Assembly: GCF_910589235.1 (NCBI RefSeq)
Contig: NC_060956.1
Coordinates: forward strand, 13,506,999-13,570,998
DNA from: Vespa crabro
Lineage: Eukaryota; Arthropoda; Insecta; Hymenoptera; Vespidae
Direction: 5' to 3'
Length of the DNA: 64,000 nt
Below, piece by piece: positions 38,943-52,511 of the stretch (positions within the stretch are counted from its first letter, which is position 1; every line of letters begins with the position of its first letter). Under the pieces are notes generated by a model that was not told the origin of the DNA, did no database searches, and saw only the letters and a list, made by a program, of their open reading frames with translations. Made by a program: the position numbers and the translations under genes.

Positions 38943-40282
38943 TTCTTTCCCTATCTATCTATCGTCTGTGAGGACATGAGAAGAACCAAGAGCCATGTCC
39001 GTTTCTTCTTCGATCTTTCATCTTCAATACGAGACCGACATTGTAATTGAAATTTCTCAAATTTTCTTATTCCGTTCACTTGTAATAAGCGAAATGAGAG
39101 ATATCTGCGGTTTATTTGGAATGTAACACACTTAAACATTTTTCTTTTTCATACAAAATTTTGTAATATTGAAGGACGTTAATAAGATCGTTTGCTTTTA
39201 AGATCGATGTTTATATTGAGCTTTTGGGTATTTTAATTATTTTTAATTCGAATTTATATAAAAAGATCGATCTGATCTTTTCAAGCTCTCTCTCTATTTT
39301 TTTTCTTTTTACTCTTACGTTCATCGTAATGTATACGTATATACCTATAGATTTATATATTGCTTCGATCATTCGATCTTTGTGAATGTGATAGCTAATT
39401 ATTATGCAACTGTAAGAAAAATCAATGTCACTGTAACGTTAGATCCTATTGCTATCCGAGAACAAGTCATAGATATGTTGATCGATGCATTATTTCCTAT
39501 TCATTGAAAGTAAAATGCACGTTCGAATGATTATCTCCATGTTAATATAACTAATATAATAAAATGCACACTTGGTTGCGCTCGAATGGATTCCTTTTAT
39601 TATTTTTTTGTTTTGCTTCTAAATACGAAAATCATTCACATTGATCATTTTACTTTGTAGAAATTGTTTGCTAGCTTATTTAAAATACTCGTAAGATATA
39701 ACAAATCTTTTTTTTCTTATCTCCCTTTTAAAATTGGTTCTTTAACGTGTTTCTCACTTTCTGTATTTAAGCAAATACTTACTCGTTTCCCTTAGTATTA
39801 TGTAAGGTTATTTCTTGTGTTTGTTAAATCCTAAGTAACGAGTTTACTTCGATCGTTTGAAAGTTCTGAAGATAAAATCTCGCAAGCATGACTAGATATA
39901 TGCGAGAAATTATGATATATATTGACTTTTATTATCCAATAAGTTACAGAAGCGCTTATAAGCGGTCGTCAATAATCAATTACTTGGACCATTCGTGAAT
40001 AGACATTTAAATCGAATACAGTATTACATTACAAAGAAAGTGATAAACGATGATACGGGAGTTTTCGAATTTCCTTTTATAAAAACTTTCCTTTTATAAA
40101 TAACTGATAGTGAAAATCAAAGAACAAATATGAAGAGAAAACGATGTCACCGAACGTTTTTTATTTAAAAATTTTATAATTTTTTTCTCTTGAGTTATTC
40201 GCTTTTTATGATTCTAGATCTTTTCCGTATTTCTTATCCAACAAAACTGACCTTTCTTGTTCCCTTGCCCTACTCTCTATTT

Positions 40283-40283
40283 A

Positions 40284-40337
<54 letters not shown>

Positions 40338-40366
40338 ACTCTCTTTCTTTCTCTCTCACTCACTTA
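40283..40366. repeat. (CT)n microsatellite
   Basis: CT repeat grading into CTCACT units on the 3' side. Confidence 0.93.
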
Positions 40367-42969
40367 CTCACTCACTCTTTTCTCCTTTTTCTATCACACT
40401 CTTTCTCATCACTTACTATACCGCTTCCACTTCCGTGAAATCGCTCGAAGACTATACTCGTGACACTTTTCTATTTTTTCATCCGCGTCTGTCAGCCTTT
40501 CGACAGTAGTTTATCAGGTCGCTTGACAAACTCTTTTCCAGCTTGTCACCGTGTTGGCAATACTTTCCCATCTCGGCGTGTCGCCCAGACGCTTTTTCCG
40601 TTATTCAATGTGGGTCGACTTTTGTCCAACAAATAGTCGTTTACTTCTCTCTCTCTTTCTCTCTCGAATTTTATTGATGAATAAAAGGTATTTGTCCAAT
40701 TTCGTCTACACCATCGTCGTCGCCGTCGTTGTCGCCGTCGTTGTTGTTGTTATTGTTCGATGCTTACTCGATAAATGGTTCTTTTATTTGAGATTGCATT
40801 TGCTTCCTTTTTCGTTTGCACCAAACTCGAAGTCAATTCATGCCTCTGTACATTTTACTATTTTTATTTCACTTTATTCAATACTTACTTTATTATGTAA
40901 GTACCTTTATAGAAAATTTCGATCAATATTTTTTTTTTTTTTAAGAATTTAACAATGACAAATATTCTCAATGAATTTATGTAAAATATTTTTTTGTTCT
41001 TATACGATTTTAAGAAACTATATTTAATTAAATTTTCGACAAGCTATTTGTATCGAACTTCATCCGAAGTCTAAGTTTTTGAAAATGCTAGGAATCTGAT
41101 AAGAAGATGACAAAACTATGTAGGAATCGATAAAAAGTCGCTTAACGTGTTTTCGATGAGACTGAAATGTGTTCCGTTGATATCGACCTTATTTCACTTT
41201 CATCGAAACGATGATCACTATTCCCCTTGCTTCGTCATGCACTATCAGTATTATCGTAGGAACATCATTTCTTCAGAAATACTTTTTCTTGTCATCATGC
41301 AATGTGATAACGAGGTAAATGGTTCTTTTCGATTTCGATGAAAAGTAACGAGCTAGAAAACCATTTGATTTCTTCTTCAGATAACGAGTTCACGAATATT
41401 TATTCGCTCGTGGAACTATTTTCTTAATCAGATAGGATTGTGACAAAAAACAAAATAATAATGAATTCCATCTTGAATACGAAATGAGTTTATGGATATC
41501 CGATCCAGTTCTCGGATCCAGATCTCGTTTTACTTAGCGAAATTTGATTGAAATGTCTTGTTTATTGCATTATATATATTACACTAAGTAGCCTCGAAAC
41601 ATTCCTTTTAAATTGTCAAATAATAGTTGGATTATTAATCTATGTCTTTTCATCCATTTTATAAAATACTTACAGTGACCCATGAAAATTTTTTATGAGG
41701 TTATCTCAGATTTTTGGAGACAAGGATACGAAACTTCAACACCTTTATCCGGAGTTTTTTCTCGAGTTCGTGAAGTTTTTTATTTTTGCCGTAGTCTCTC
41801 ATTCAGTCGGATTTACTCTTAGATGTTGAAGTATTGGAGTGATTTTTACTAGTCTACGTTCGTTTTTTTTTTCTAAGCCATTATTTTATATCCGAGTCGA
41901 GGAGGAGATATAGGCAAAATTGAAAGTTTTAAATAACTAAAGTAGATCCCTTGAAATCGATACTCGCATGGAATTGCAGTTAAAGTTTCTAATTGAATCA
42001 AATCGTTTTTCGATTGGTTGTTTACTTAATTCTTCTTTTTTGTTTTCTTTTTTTATTGCAAGTTTTTCTCATTTAGCAGAGCTTGTATTTCATTTTATAA
42101 AAAGTAATTTTACATAAGTCAAATGACATTAACGGAAAAATCGAGACAAATTCGGAAATAAATCTACTTAATCAATTTCAGAATAACTTTGTATCCCTTG
42201 TGAAAACAGATTTTGTTAACTAACTAGGTTTCATATGTACGCTCGCGTGTGTTTATTTTTGGATCCGCTATCTTTGGATCCGCCGAAAATTTTTTTTTTT
42301 CGTTTCTTTATACTATTTCTAAAAGTTTTGCAGTTGCTTTTCCCATTTCTCTCTGTATGCAGCTTCCAACAAAGCTTCTTCTCGAACGGCGGTAAAGCAA
42401 GACCAACACAACCATCAACATTGCTATCAACCTTGCTTTGCCTACCTCTCTTTTCTCTTTCTTGTTCGCTAACATTTTCTTTAAGTACCACTGTATTACC
42501 TTTGTAAAGAAGAAAACAGTCTTACATACTTACAACTTCCAATACGCGTTTCTTCCTACACTTAGATTACCTAAGATTAGTGCTTGGAAAATAGTCTAGT
42601 TTAAAATCTTTCCCTCCTTGCGTGTTCTATCTTTTTTCTCTTTTGTTCCATCTTTTCTTTTCCTTTGTACATTATATTCTCATCGTTGCTTCTGTTGTTA
42701 ATTAGAATGCGCAATACTTACTCGTTATAAGACAAATGCTTAGACATTTCTTAAATCTTTATCATCGTCTATATTTTTAATAAATATTTGGTCCTCACGA
42801 ATCGATACGAAACCTAATAATTATAAACGCTTACTGCTTTATTTGTTTTATTAATTTTCGATATTATATTAGCTGTATTCCAAAGAAACGTGAAAAGTAT
42901 ATTAGGAGAAAAACAATTTACTTAAACGTTAATAACTTTCATAAGTGAAATTCTCTCTATTTTACAGAT

Positions 42970-44310
42970 ATGACATTCTTCGTTCTCAATATTTTTGTGG
43001 TTGGTCTAACCATGACCACTGCATCTGACGTATTAATTCTTGGATCCACGTCTATGGGATACGCAAATCAACAGGAGTCTAAAGTTCATTGCCGATACAG
43101 CAAGGCCTATTCGATGCTACAGGTTAAATGCTCCGATCCAAAGTTGGAGGAAATTCCTCGTGATTTAAATTCGAATATACAGGTGAGATATCCTAAAACA
43201 TGAATATTCTATGATAAGACAACGCAATACTATAATTTTCTTAAATCTTTTAAAATAGTGATACGATTTTAGAGAGATACAATTAATGTTGTATGTTAAA
43301 TAAGGTATTGTGATCTGCATTGATCATTAAATTCTTATATTTTGCCATTAATACAAATGAGAATCGTTATTTTCTTCACTTTTTTATCTATCATTGAAGT
43401 AATATATCCGATTCGTGCAAATAATTATGATTAATGATAAATTAATTAAGAAAAATAATCTTTTTCCTTTTTCTCTTTCATTCAACAGGTTCTTGACGCG
43501 TCCTTCAGTAGAATCCGAGATCTCCACAACGACAGTTTTTCGTCATACACGAAGCTGCTCTATATTTATCTCGGCGACAATTTTATTCAAAACATCGAGG
43601 AGTCCGCGTTTGCTCAACAATATTATCTTGAAGTCCTTGACCTGACGAAGAACGGTTGCGACAATCTTCCGAAGAATCTGTTTCAGCTTCCCTACCTACG
43701 TAGGGTCTATCTAGCCGTGAATAAATTTGGTAACTCCGTCTTTCAGACCGAAGTTACCTCACCCCTTAATTTTCTCCAACTTCATCGTAACAAACTAACA
43801 AAGCTGCCAGAAATGGGATACTTACCAACGCTTCTAAACCTTAACGTTTCCGAAAACATGATCAGTAAAATTACAACGAAGGAGCTGGCTCGTTTCTGTT
43901 ACTTAGAGGTTCTTGATGCCTCGAAGAATCCACTCAATCTCGAAGAGGACAACTGCGAATGCGTTACCATGCGGAGATGGTTGAAATTACGCAAGATTAT
44001 CTTTAAACCAGAGTACAATTGCACTCCTGCGGCATTTGAGCGTTGTGGAAACGTTACCTTTAGCAACGAAACTTTAACGACTTACGATGAATGTACGAAT
44101 ATCCTGAGGATACAAATTCAAACTAAAAAGGCACGCAATATATGGATCATTGTAGTTTGCTGCGTTGCCTGCTTTATCGTTATCGTCTTTCTCGTACTAT
44201 TTTGCTTCCACAAACGTAACAAGAGGAAGAAGCAGAAGCTGAAAAAGGAACAGCAACGTATAGCTGCCAATAATGCGAATACACAGCTGTTGAATAGTAA
44301 TCTAAAATAG
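42970..44310 (+). CDS. Leucine-rich-repeat single-pass membrane protein
   Basis: Two coding exons, 42970-43182 and 43489-44310, join in phase to 344 residues. Seen: signal peptide (about 1-19, MTFFVLNIFVVGLTMTTA); a cysteine-containing N-terminal cap ending in LEEIPRDLNSNIQVLDAS; five or six LRRs (for example YLEVLDLTKNGCDNLPKNLF, LNFLQLHRNKLTKLPEM, LLNLNVSENMISKI); an LRRCT-like cap with Cys at about 227, 229, 249, 257 and 273; and a transmembrane helix at about 288-311. A short basic cytoplasmic tail (KRNKRKKQKLKK, then NNANTQLL) follows. By architecture it is a cell-surface adhesion or receptor-type protein; ligand and orthologue are not recognised. The ATG lies two bases after the acceptor TTTTACAG, so there must be an upstream non-coding exon. 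An AATAAA at 44321 lies 11 bp after the stop. Confidence 0.88.
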
Positions 44311-44320
44311 GCGAGAGCTA

Positions 44321-44326
44321 AATAAA
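44321..44326 (+). terminator. Poly(A) signal of the LRR gene
   Basis: Canonical AATAAA just after the TAG stop, followed by T-rich sequence. Its closeness to the stop implies either a very short 3' UTR or use of later signals. Confidence 0.5.
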
Positions 44327-44329
44327 GTT

Positions 44330-44823
44330 TTTTTTATTTCTTTTTGTTTCTTTTTTTTTTTTTATCGGAGATAAAAAACTGAAAAAAGTTTTTTCGGTTA
44401 CTGCACCATCTTATTTTTTCATCGTTATCGAGGATATTGAACTTTCGAGTAAAGCTGAAGGAGGATAAGGGACAGAAGAGATTTCGATACCTTGAGGAGT
44501 ATTTGCCCCATTCTATTTGCTTCTCTGGGGAATATTCCGAAGAAGATTTACGTTTTGAACGTTCAAGTATAAGTCTCCGGTAGATTCGAACGTATCTTTC
44601 GGGACTGTGATCTCGTGTTTATATGAAAGTTTATGTAGTTTTGTGTATGTACTTAAGCTTTAACCTCGGTATTCGTTGTTTCATTTTTTTGCGCGTGACT
44701 GCCTCGACGTTGTATGGATCTTCAGTTTTATGTGTTTTTTGATATTGTCTCTTTTATATACATATATCGCATGTTATGAAAGTATATTGTTTTGTTATTA
44801 TACGGGCCTCCTCCTCGCGCACG

Positions 44824-44857
<34 letters not shown>

Positions 44858-46960
44858 GACGTACACCCAAGCATATGCATATATGTATACAATGTTCGAA
44901 GAAATGCTTTTACGTTGTAAACGAATTGTACTTAAGATTTATCGACCAACTTATATAACGAGTACTTTAAATATTTTATAGCAAGTAAAATTTCCTTTGT
45001 TTATTTTGAAAATTCTCTCGATAATCGTGGCACATAGCGTAGATTTTGTTGTATTTTCTTGTCAAATCGATTTTTCTGTTTTTCCATGAAGGTTTACGTA
45101 AAAATGTATGTTTTTGATAGACAATAGATTACATTAATTTACGCGTGAATGTTTTTTCTTTTTTTCTTTCTTTCTTTTGTTAAGCGTAAAAGTATACGAG
45201 AGTAACAGCGAAACGACTGTGGAAAAATCTTTCCTCTTTGCGAGTAAGTTTATTCTATTTTTCTATAAAACGATCTATCGTTTTATGATTATTCGATATT
45301 TAAATATAGATCACATCAGTTCATATATACGTATTATGCGATATTCTACGCTATTCGATATAATAAATAAATAACTTTATCTTATTGATCATATCGCCCT
45401 ACTAATAATTCGAAAAGAATTTCTACGCTTTTCTCAAGATAATTCTATGATAATAATGTAAATCAACTCGGAACAAAATTAATGGCGAAAAAAGTTGACA
45501 TAATCAATAAAAAGTATACGTAAAACGTCAATAATTATCGCTAAGGGACCTAATCAATTATCTTTTTTTGTATTAACTCGTTGGATATATTCCGGTGCAT
45601 TTAGTAGGGCACGTGTATAGCCAGATATTTATATACGTATTTGTTGTACAGTATAAGAAAGTAAAAAACTGCGGGTGTGTGATACTACAGTTTGTACATA
45701 TCATTTTAATTTCTAATTTAGTTATTAACGGAAAAGAAGTAATTTATAAACCTGCGTTCCAATTAATAATATAACTATGTTCGTATTGTATTTACGTTTT
45801 GAGGAGATTCGAGAGTTTTTGCGATTATTATCCAACTAATTGTGAGTAATGTTGCCAATGTGTGGGCTGGTTATTATGCATTTTATGCAGGTTACCTGAA
45901 CGAAAAAGATACGATATTAAAATTGATAGAAAAATATAGATACACTTTTTATTTTTGTTTTTTCTTTTCCTACATTTTCTTATCTAAAAAATTTCCTACA
46001 TTATTTTCTCATTCCATTTATATATGTATAATATATGTGTATACATTTCAACAACTTTTCAATCATATAGCTTATTTGAAACGGACATATTTCATGAAAC
46101 AATGAAGGAATATCAATCATGGTATGTATTATTGTTAGATAATCAAACTGAAAGGTAATAACATACAAAGATAATATATATCGAAACAAAATACAAAATC
46201 GATATTGATATTATTTATTACGAGTAGCAATCTCCCCGGAAAAAATTTTATTATTTAAATCAGATGTACGCTTCAAATACGATTTATACTAATCGGAATT
46301 TATCGCAGGATATCATATAAATTGCGAGAATAAATTATCGCAAAAATTGCTGACGTAGGAAATATTGGAAATAATCGTTTTTTGTCATGAGATCACTGGG
46401 AAATTTGAGGAGTCGAGCTATGACATAATTGATAGATTTTAAAGGACATTTTTAAAGACGATTTCAGAATGTTCATGGTCCCTTGACTTTTGAACTAGCT
46501 CAACTTCTATAACATTTCAAGCTCGATTGCTCTTAAAAGAGAATTTCAAGAGCTTCAAGTATGCAGCAGTTTCAAGGATTTTCTTCGTCTTTCTTTCTTT
46601 TCTCTTTCTCTTTTCTTTTTTTTCGAAAAATCGTCAAAGTGAATAGGAAATGTAGAGTTCGATTTTACGAACATATTATTATGAATTAAAACGAATTTTT
46701 TCGGATATATGACGAAAATATGTGACAAAACTGCATAACGAAAATATATTGAAAATTTGATTCGAAAATTAGTTAAAACGTGTTCGTTGTACAAATTTAA
46801 ATTTTATTTTTGTTCCATTCCATACCTATGTGCGTAAATTCTTGAAAAACAAACAATCCCATTCTCTCGTAATAAGAAAATAAAGGGAATATAAATTACG
46901 TACAGAGTAATTCGCTAGTTTCCGACGATGATATTACATAATGATACTTGATGTTATATA
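44330..46960. other. Intergenic region between the LRR gene and the next promoter-like block
   Basis: A (CG)n(CA)n repeat at 44823-44857, then AT-rich sequence with no supported gene. Part may be 3' UTR of the LRR gene if distal poly(A) signals are used. Confidence 0.45.
44823..44857. repeat. (CG)n(CA)n microsatellite
   Basis: Alternating CG followed by CA dinucleotides. Such alternating purine-pyrimidine tracts can adopt Z-DNA. Confidence 0.9.
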
Positions 46961-46979
46961 ATATTCGAAATTTTCCCGC

Positions 46980-47053
46980 CCTAGCTATCGTCAGTACGAC
47001 GAGACAACAGTACGGTGAGACGTCTCGAGTCCAAGCTATGCCTTTTCAAGCAG
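46980..47053 (+). promoter_or_regulatory. Orphan promoter plus short first exon
   Basis: An arthropod initiator TCAGT (46991-46995) is followed at about +26 by AGACGT, a match to the downstream promoter element but two bases short of the canonical spacing. A perfect donor CAG|GTAAGC follows at 47054. An ATG lies in the exon (MPFQA, phase 1 at the donor). No downstream exon of matching phase was identified with confidence. Confidence 0.35.
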
Positions 47054-47384
47054 GTAAGCGAATACAGCGTACAAAGATGTGATTACTTTTTGTCTGATCA
47101 TCTATTGGACGATTGAAAGAAAGTGAGTTTTATCTGATCGTATAGTCGAATGAAGAAACATCGGATAGAAATGTTAATAACGAAATAAATGAAATGTAGT
47201 TGTACTATAAGGAACGTTCGATTTGTCCTTCAATCCTATATAGAATTTCAATCGATCCACTTGAAATTGAATCTTTTCTCTTTTAAGGTCCTATACGATT
47301 ATAAAAGACCTTAAAGGAAAATTGGTAACTATAGTCGTTGGAAAGAATAATTAAGAACAAATATTCTTGTGAATGTGTGCATGA

Positions 47385-47387
<3 letters not shown>

Positions 47388-47424
<37 letters not shown>
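47388..47424. repeat. (TA)n microsatellite
   Basis: Uninterrupted TA dinucleotides. Confidence 0.95.
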
Positions 47425-47427
<3 letters not shown>

Positions 47428-47851
47428 CAACAACTTCAACGAAATACATAGTTCGAATAAAATCGGACACCCTGTACGATCTTCTAATGACTAGGCTTAT
47501 TTTTTAAATCAATACTTAATGATCCCCATTGTTTCATCGCGGAATTATTCCTATGCCATTTCCCAGCATTTCCTTCATCGCAATCCAATTTTCAATGATT
47601 ATCTTTCACTTGGATTTTCCAAGAGATTTTTTCTGTATTTATCAAGGAAGTGATTCTCGATGATGGATTCGGAAAAAGAAAAGCTCGTATGCTCGAGATC
47701 CTCACGTTCTCTGCTTTCGAATGGCTGGCCAAGACGAAGATGCGAAAAATAGATTACGTAGTTGAGGATTGAGTAAGGGCTCTCTACAGCGTAACGGTGA
47801 TTTGATCCATGCTGAAAATCGAGCGTTTGAGAAAAGGAAAGAAGGAGAGAG

Positions 47852-47869
47852 TGAGTGAGTGAGAGAGAA

Positions 47870-47924
<55 letters not shown>

Positions 47925-47925
47925 A
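47852..47925. repeat. (GA)n microsatellite
   Basis: GAGT units grade into GA with AAAG interruptions. Confidence 0.93.
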
Positions 47926-49747
47926 GACAGAACTTCCATTCGTTAATGGAGGCTTGTGTCCAGTCAGTCGATTTCACGCGAAAGATACAGAAAAAATCTT
48001 TCAACGGTTCCTCACGTTACCCTTTAATGCGCCACTTCGGAGCATTGATGGTGGACGCATTTGTCTCTGAAAATAGCAATTGTACCGCCACCATTAACCA
48101 TCACTATGATTGTACATGAAACCGGATGAAAGACGAAAGATGTCGAAAAAATCGATGAGGCTTTTCGAATAATCCATTATATAATACGTTAAACATGTTC
48201 AGAAAAATCAGCTTCTTATTTTGTTATTTAATTAAACGAAAATATATCTCCTTTATAAGAAAATAGTGAATTAATCTTTGATAAGCCAGATTTTTTGACG
48301 TCTATATAAAAATAAAAGTTATATTAATACAGTTATGTTCGCATATATTATATATCGTATTTATATATAACAGTATTATATTCAAATATTAAAATGTGTT
48401 AAACATTTTTAAATTTGAAAATCATATGTGAATATAATAGTATTTAAAAAGAAAAGGTATTAATAAAAGTTATTCATACGTAATGTGTAATTGTAACAGA
48501 TTTATAGTATAATTATACTATATTAAGTATAATCAGACTTATCAAATATTAATTTTCGGATATGTACAAACAATTAATTTTACGTCGAATGAAATGAAAT
48601 AAATTTGTTAAAATACAGATAAATAAATTTGTGACATCAAAATTACATTGTTTTATAGAGTATTAAATTATTATTACGTATCATCGTATAGAAAAGTAAT
48701 AGATAATCGTATCGTCGACGTAAAATTTCGTTTGTCTTCTTAAAGGGAGCTTGAAATAAATCTATAAAAAATACGACGCGTGAGAGAATAAATTAATTAA
48801 ATTAATTAGATGCGGCTGCAAAGGCACGTCGTTGTGTCTCACGAAGAAAGTATGTACCTATGTATTTCTTTTTGGATGATAGTATACGTCCTACAGTATT
48901 TGCTTCGCGTAAACGCATCTTCCCGAAGAACCGAGGAGACATTTTCTTCTAATGAAATGCTATCGCACGTGTGTTTTTAGATGAAAGATGAGTACTTCTT
49001 CGTTCGTGACCTCTCATGTAAATGGTATAACATCGTAACGGAAAGTGCTTCTTTCGTAAAGTATTTGTTTAGAATATCTAACGAGTTCATGATAAATGAT
49101 GATATTTTTCGCTTGCGCGAACGTATTTTTAAGATTGAGATAAATAATGGTTCAAACATCTTTGAAATTTTACTATCTTAATGAATGATTTCTTTTCATA
49201 TCGTCATAAATTGTCCGACTTTTATTTATTTGTTAATTTTTATAGTTACAAGTAATTTTCAAAAAATAAAATAATTTTAGGGATAGACGAGTTACATTAA
49301 ACGCTTTTAATATTGCGATTTTATAAATTCGATTTCATACATTCTTGAAGATTCCATCGCGAGTTAAATTTTTTCGGTAAATGCTTATTTAACATTTGCT
49401 TTCTATGCGAGGTGTATAGGAGAGAAATAAGAACCATTAACGGCCGACGGACTTACAGCGAAGCGATACAATCTGATTTAAATTTGATGCTCTTCTTACC
49501 TATGATTACCTAACGGCGAATAATTCATTTCGTAACGGAGCATAACGGTCACGCAATGCTTCTCTCTCTCTTTCTTTTCTTTTTTTCCTTCTTTCTTTTA
49601 TTCGTAAGAGTGAGCCTCACAGCGGGTTGCGAGCCTGAATTCTTTCTCTTTTGGCATACAAACACACCGGTTGCTCTAATTACACAGCTCGATGCTGATT
49701 AGCAGCCAGAGCCAACGTTTTTTCCTTTTTGCCACCCTGTTTCTTTC

Positions 49748-49749
49748 TT

Positions 49750-49801
<52 letters not shown>
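49748..49801. repeat. (CT)n microsatellite
   Basis: Nearly pure CT run preceded by TTTC units. Confidence 0.95.
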
Positions 49802-49803
<2 letters not shown>

Positions 49804-51285
49804 TCTATCTTTCTTGCTATTTCAAGAAAAATCAACGGACGAGAATTTTCGAGTGAAGCATCAAAAAATAGTAAGAATCAAAACGCGAAGGTATACTGTC
49901 CCACGGCCTTCATAACGTTCCCATTGACTCGACACCCATGCAAAAGTAAAGTTTGCATAAAATAACATGAAGAGCACAGAAAGAGGGGCGTAATTATTTG
50001 AATAACGTCTTAATCCACACGGGATTTTTAGATTTACGCAAGCGTTGATTAAATTCGAAGGTAGACCGAGTTACAATTAGTAACACAGAATAATAGCTCT
50101 TTTGGTTCTCGCTCGTTAGCTACCTAGGTATATATTTCATGATGGTAACTTTCGTGGGCGCTTTTATAAGACTAAATCTCGTTAGTCTTTATGTTTCTTT
50201 TGAATCCTGTTGACTCATGCGATTAATATAACACATCAATAATCACACATAATCATAGTAACACATCAATATTCTTATTTCGTTCATGTATCATTTTTAT
50301 TTCTTCGAGTATCTCTCTTATTATCTATCTTTTATATTAGAATCTTTTAACAAGTGAAATCCTATTCTTAGGATAGAATTCTTTTTTATAAATCAGATAG
50401 GTAGAAGAAGTTTCTTAATGGGTACAATCTCGTGATATCCTTTCGTCGAACAAAAGAACGCGTTCACGTAGAGTAAATTGAATCAAAATGGCTTAGATTG
50501 AAAGGAAAGGATTCATCGTAGGTATCCAAGAACTTTATCTCTCATTTGGAGGTCGTTGCAGAAAGTAAAATAAAAAGAAAATAGAAAAGTGATAGATAAT
50601 ATAATTCACCGTATCTATCACTGAGAAACTTGAGGCATGTTTTAAGAGATTTCGAAAAATCTGGGCTATTAAAGATAACACTTTGCAATAACCTATCTTA
50701 CGTAATGAGATCAAAGGATATCATCGTTCGATCAAGATGTGACATTATTTGGAGCGATATATCTGGTTGATGAAAATGTAGTTCTTTTTCAAATACGGGT
50801 TGTGTAATTAATCGTTTGATAATCATCATCAAATTAGAGAGAAAATGTTCAAATTCGAATTATTGAATGATAAAAAAACTAGTGAGAAATACGTAGAATG
50901 ATTCGTCGTAAATAAGATTCGACTGTTTATCATATCTTAATAGGAGGAAATTGAATGAATCTTTTTTAAAACTAATTTGTAAACAGAAATGAAAAAAAAA
51001 TTTGAGTTTGGTAAAATATGATATACAAATTTTTGAATAATGAAAGAAATAAGTGAATGAAGGATGTTGGTTTTGTTGTCATAATAAAGACCTAATTAAA
51101 TGAGAGAAAATTAAATGAGTTCTTTTGAGAAAGTTGTTAAAAAATTGAAAAAATATGATCGAGTTCGAATTTTATAATAATTAAAAAAAATGGAGAAGCA
51201 AAGAGGGATGTTAGTCCTGTCGTCATAATGAAGGCTCAACTGCCTAATTAACGTTCCCTCGAAAAAGGCGGTCGATATGTGTTAG

Positions 51286-51492
51286 CTCACATTATCCCAC
51301 GGCGTCACACGGCTACCGCGCGTTCGCAATGAAGCAATCAGCTTTCTCCGTGCGAGTGAGAGAAGATCCCTACGTCTTCTTCTCATAGCTGTCGTCGTCA
51401 TCGTCATTGGACTGTTGCTGCTACTGCTCTCTTCGTTCTTACGTGAGGGGACCAAAAATCGCACGTACACGAGGGCCCTGAAACAATGGTGA
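51286..51492 (+). other. Candidate terminal coding exon with a transmembrane segment, unknown
   Basis: A 68-codon open frame without an ATG follows an acceptor-like GTGTTAG. It reads RLPRVRNEAISFLRASERRS, then a strongly hydrophobic LLLIAVVVIVIGLLLLLLSS, then FLREGTKNRTYTRALKQW and TGA. AATAAA begins one base after the stop. Local GC is far above the surroundings, and codons are not AT-driven. The layout (basic, hydrophobic, basic) is that of a single-pass membrane protein C-terminus. Against it: the acceptor lacks a pyrimidine tract, the minus strand is also open (51282-51470), and no upstream exon of matching phase was found. Confidence 0.25.
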
Positions 51493-51499
51493 AATAAAG

Positions 51500-52190
51500 C
51501 GCGGGCTTTCCATCGTTCCTATGTGAACTGGAGTGCCTACACGTATACACGTAAACAAACGCCCGCGTATACAATCCCTCGAAAAAGTTTTATGTATCTT
51601 TGATTGATGATTTTTAATGGTAATTGTCTGCAAAATTATATTTTTAAAGATGATTAATTATCCTGAAAATGATGCTACAAAATATTAATTTTCTAAATTA
51701 ACCTGTTAATTTTATTAAACTAACCTGTCATGTGTTTGATAATAGGTAGTAACAATTATAATTTTTATTTATTTGAATAAATAAATAAGGAAGCTTTTAA
51801 AATCAGAAAATTCAGGATAAATTTAGTTCTGTAAAGAACTAAACTTGTTTGTTTTTTTTTTGTAATAATTCCTTATCATTTAACAAAATCGATTGAAATA
51901 TATCTGGCAGTTAATTTTATGAATAATTATCTACTGTCTATTATATTTAATAATTAGAAAACAAAAGACGAAAGATTTTTTTTATAGAGCATACATACAT
52001 ATGTATAGCTCAGGACACGCGACATACGTTATGGAATTGCGATGAGTGGTCCGAGGATTCTCCCTCTTCGTCCTCTTCGTCATCCCCTACTCCTTTTTCT
52101 TTACCATTCTCCTCTTAGAGGCTCGAACGATGAATCCGCGAGCACGAGCCGATGCAGGAAATGGTATCTTCGTGGAAGTAGGAGCGCTGG
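51500..52190. other. Upstream region of the cuticular protein gene
   Basis: AT-rich apart from the first 70 bases and the last 150 bases before the TATA box. No open frame of note. Confidence 0.4.
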
Positions 52191-52191
52191 C

Positions 52192-52198
52192 TATATAA
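52192..52198 (+). promoter_or_regulatory. TATA box of the cuticular protein gene
   Basis: TATATAA in the context GGCTATATAAGAG, in a GC-elevated promoter. Transcription would start about 30 bp downstream, near 52222, giving a 5' UTR of about 290 bp that includes a GA microsatellite. Strong TATA boxes are typical of stage-regulated cuticle genes. Confidence 0.75.
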
Positions 52199-52278
52199 GA
52201 GAGACTGTAACATCCTGCAAAACGTCAACGTTTGTCTTTCCGCGAGAAGAGTCGTGTCACGAGAGAAAGAAATAGAAA

Positions 52279-52300
52279 AAAAGAGAGAGAGCAAGAGAGA

Positions 52301-52347
<47 letters not shown>
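52279..52347. repeat. (GA)n microsatellite in the cuticular protein 5' UTR
   Basis: GA repeat lying between the predicted start site and the ATG at 52512, so it would be transcribed. Confidence 0.93.
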
Positions 52348-52349
<2 letters not shown>

Positions 52350-52511
52350 ATCATTCCGGGTTTCGCGATTTTTTGATATTCGCAGTTCTTTTTTTATTTT
52401 TTTTCGTCATTATCATTTCCGTCGTCATCGTCGTCATCATTGTATGCGTCTACCGCGGATCATCTAGTCGCATTCATCTTTTCTTTTTTTTTCCTTCTGC
52501 TCCTTCACGAC

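Larger units (their letters stand above)
47054..51285. other. Non-coding region with microsatellites and GC-elevated patches
   Basis: Contains (TA)n at 47388-47424, (GA)n at 47852-47925 and (CT)n at 49748-49801. Patches richer in GC lie at about 47700-48120, 48810-48960 and 49430-49720. The frame at 47949-48119 after the GA tract (MEACVQSVDFTRK) has no recognisable domain. Otherwise AT-rich with nothing supported. Confidence 0.4.

Noticed and set aside
40551..40952. 133-codon plus-strand frame with a poly-Val stretch
   Set aside because: The Val run comes from a GTC/GTT trinucleotide tract, and the rest is an AT-driven Leu/Phe/Ser mixture. No domain.
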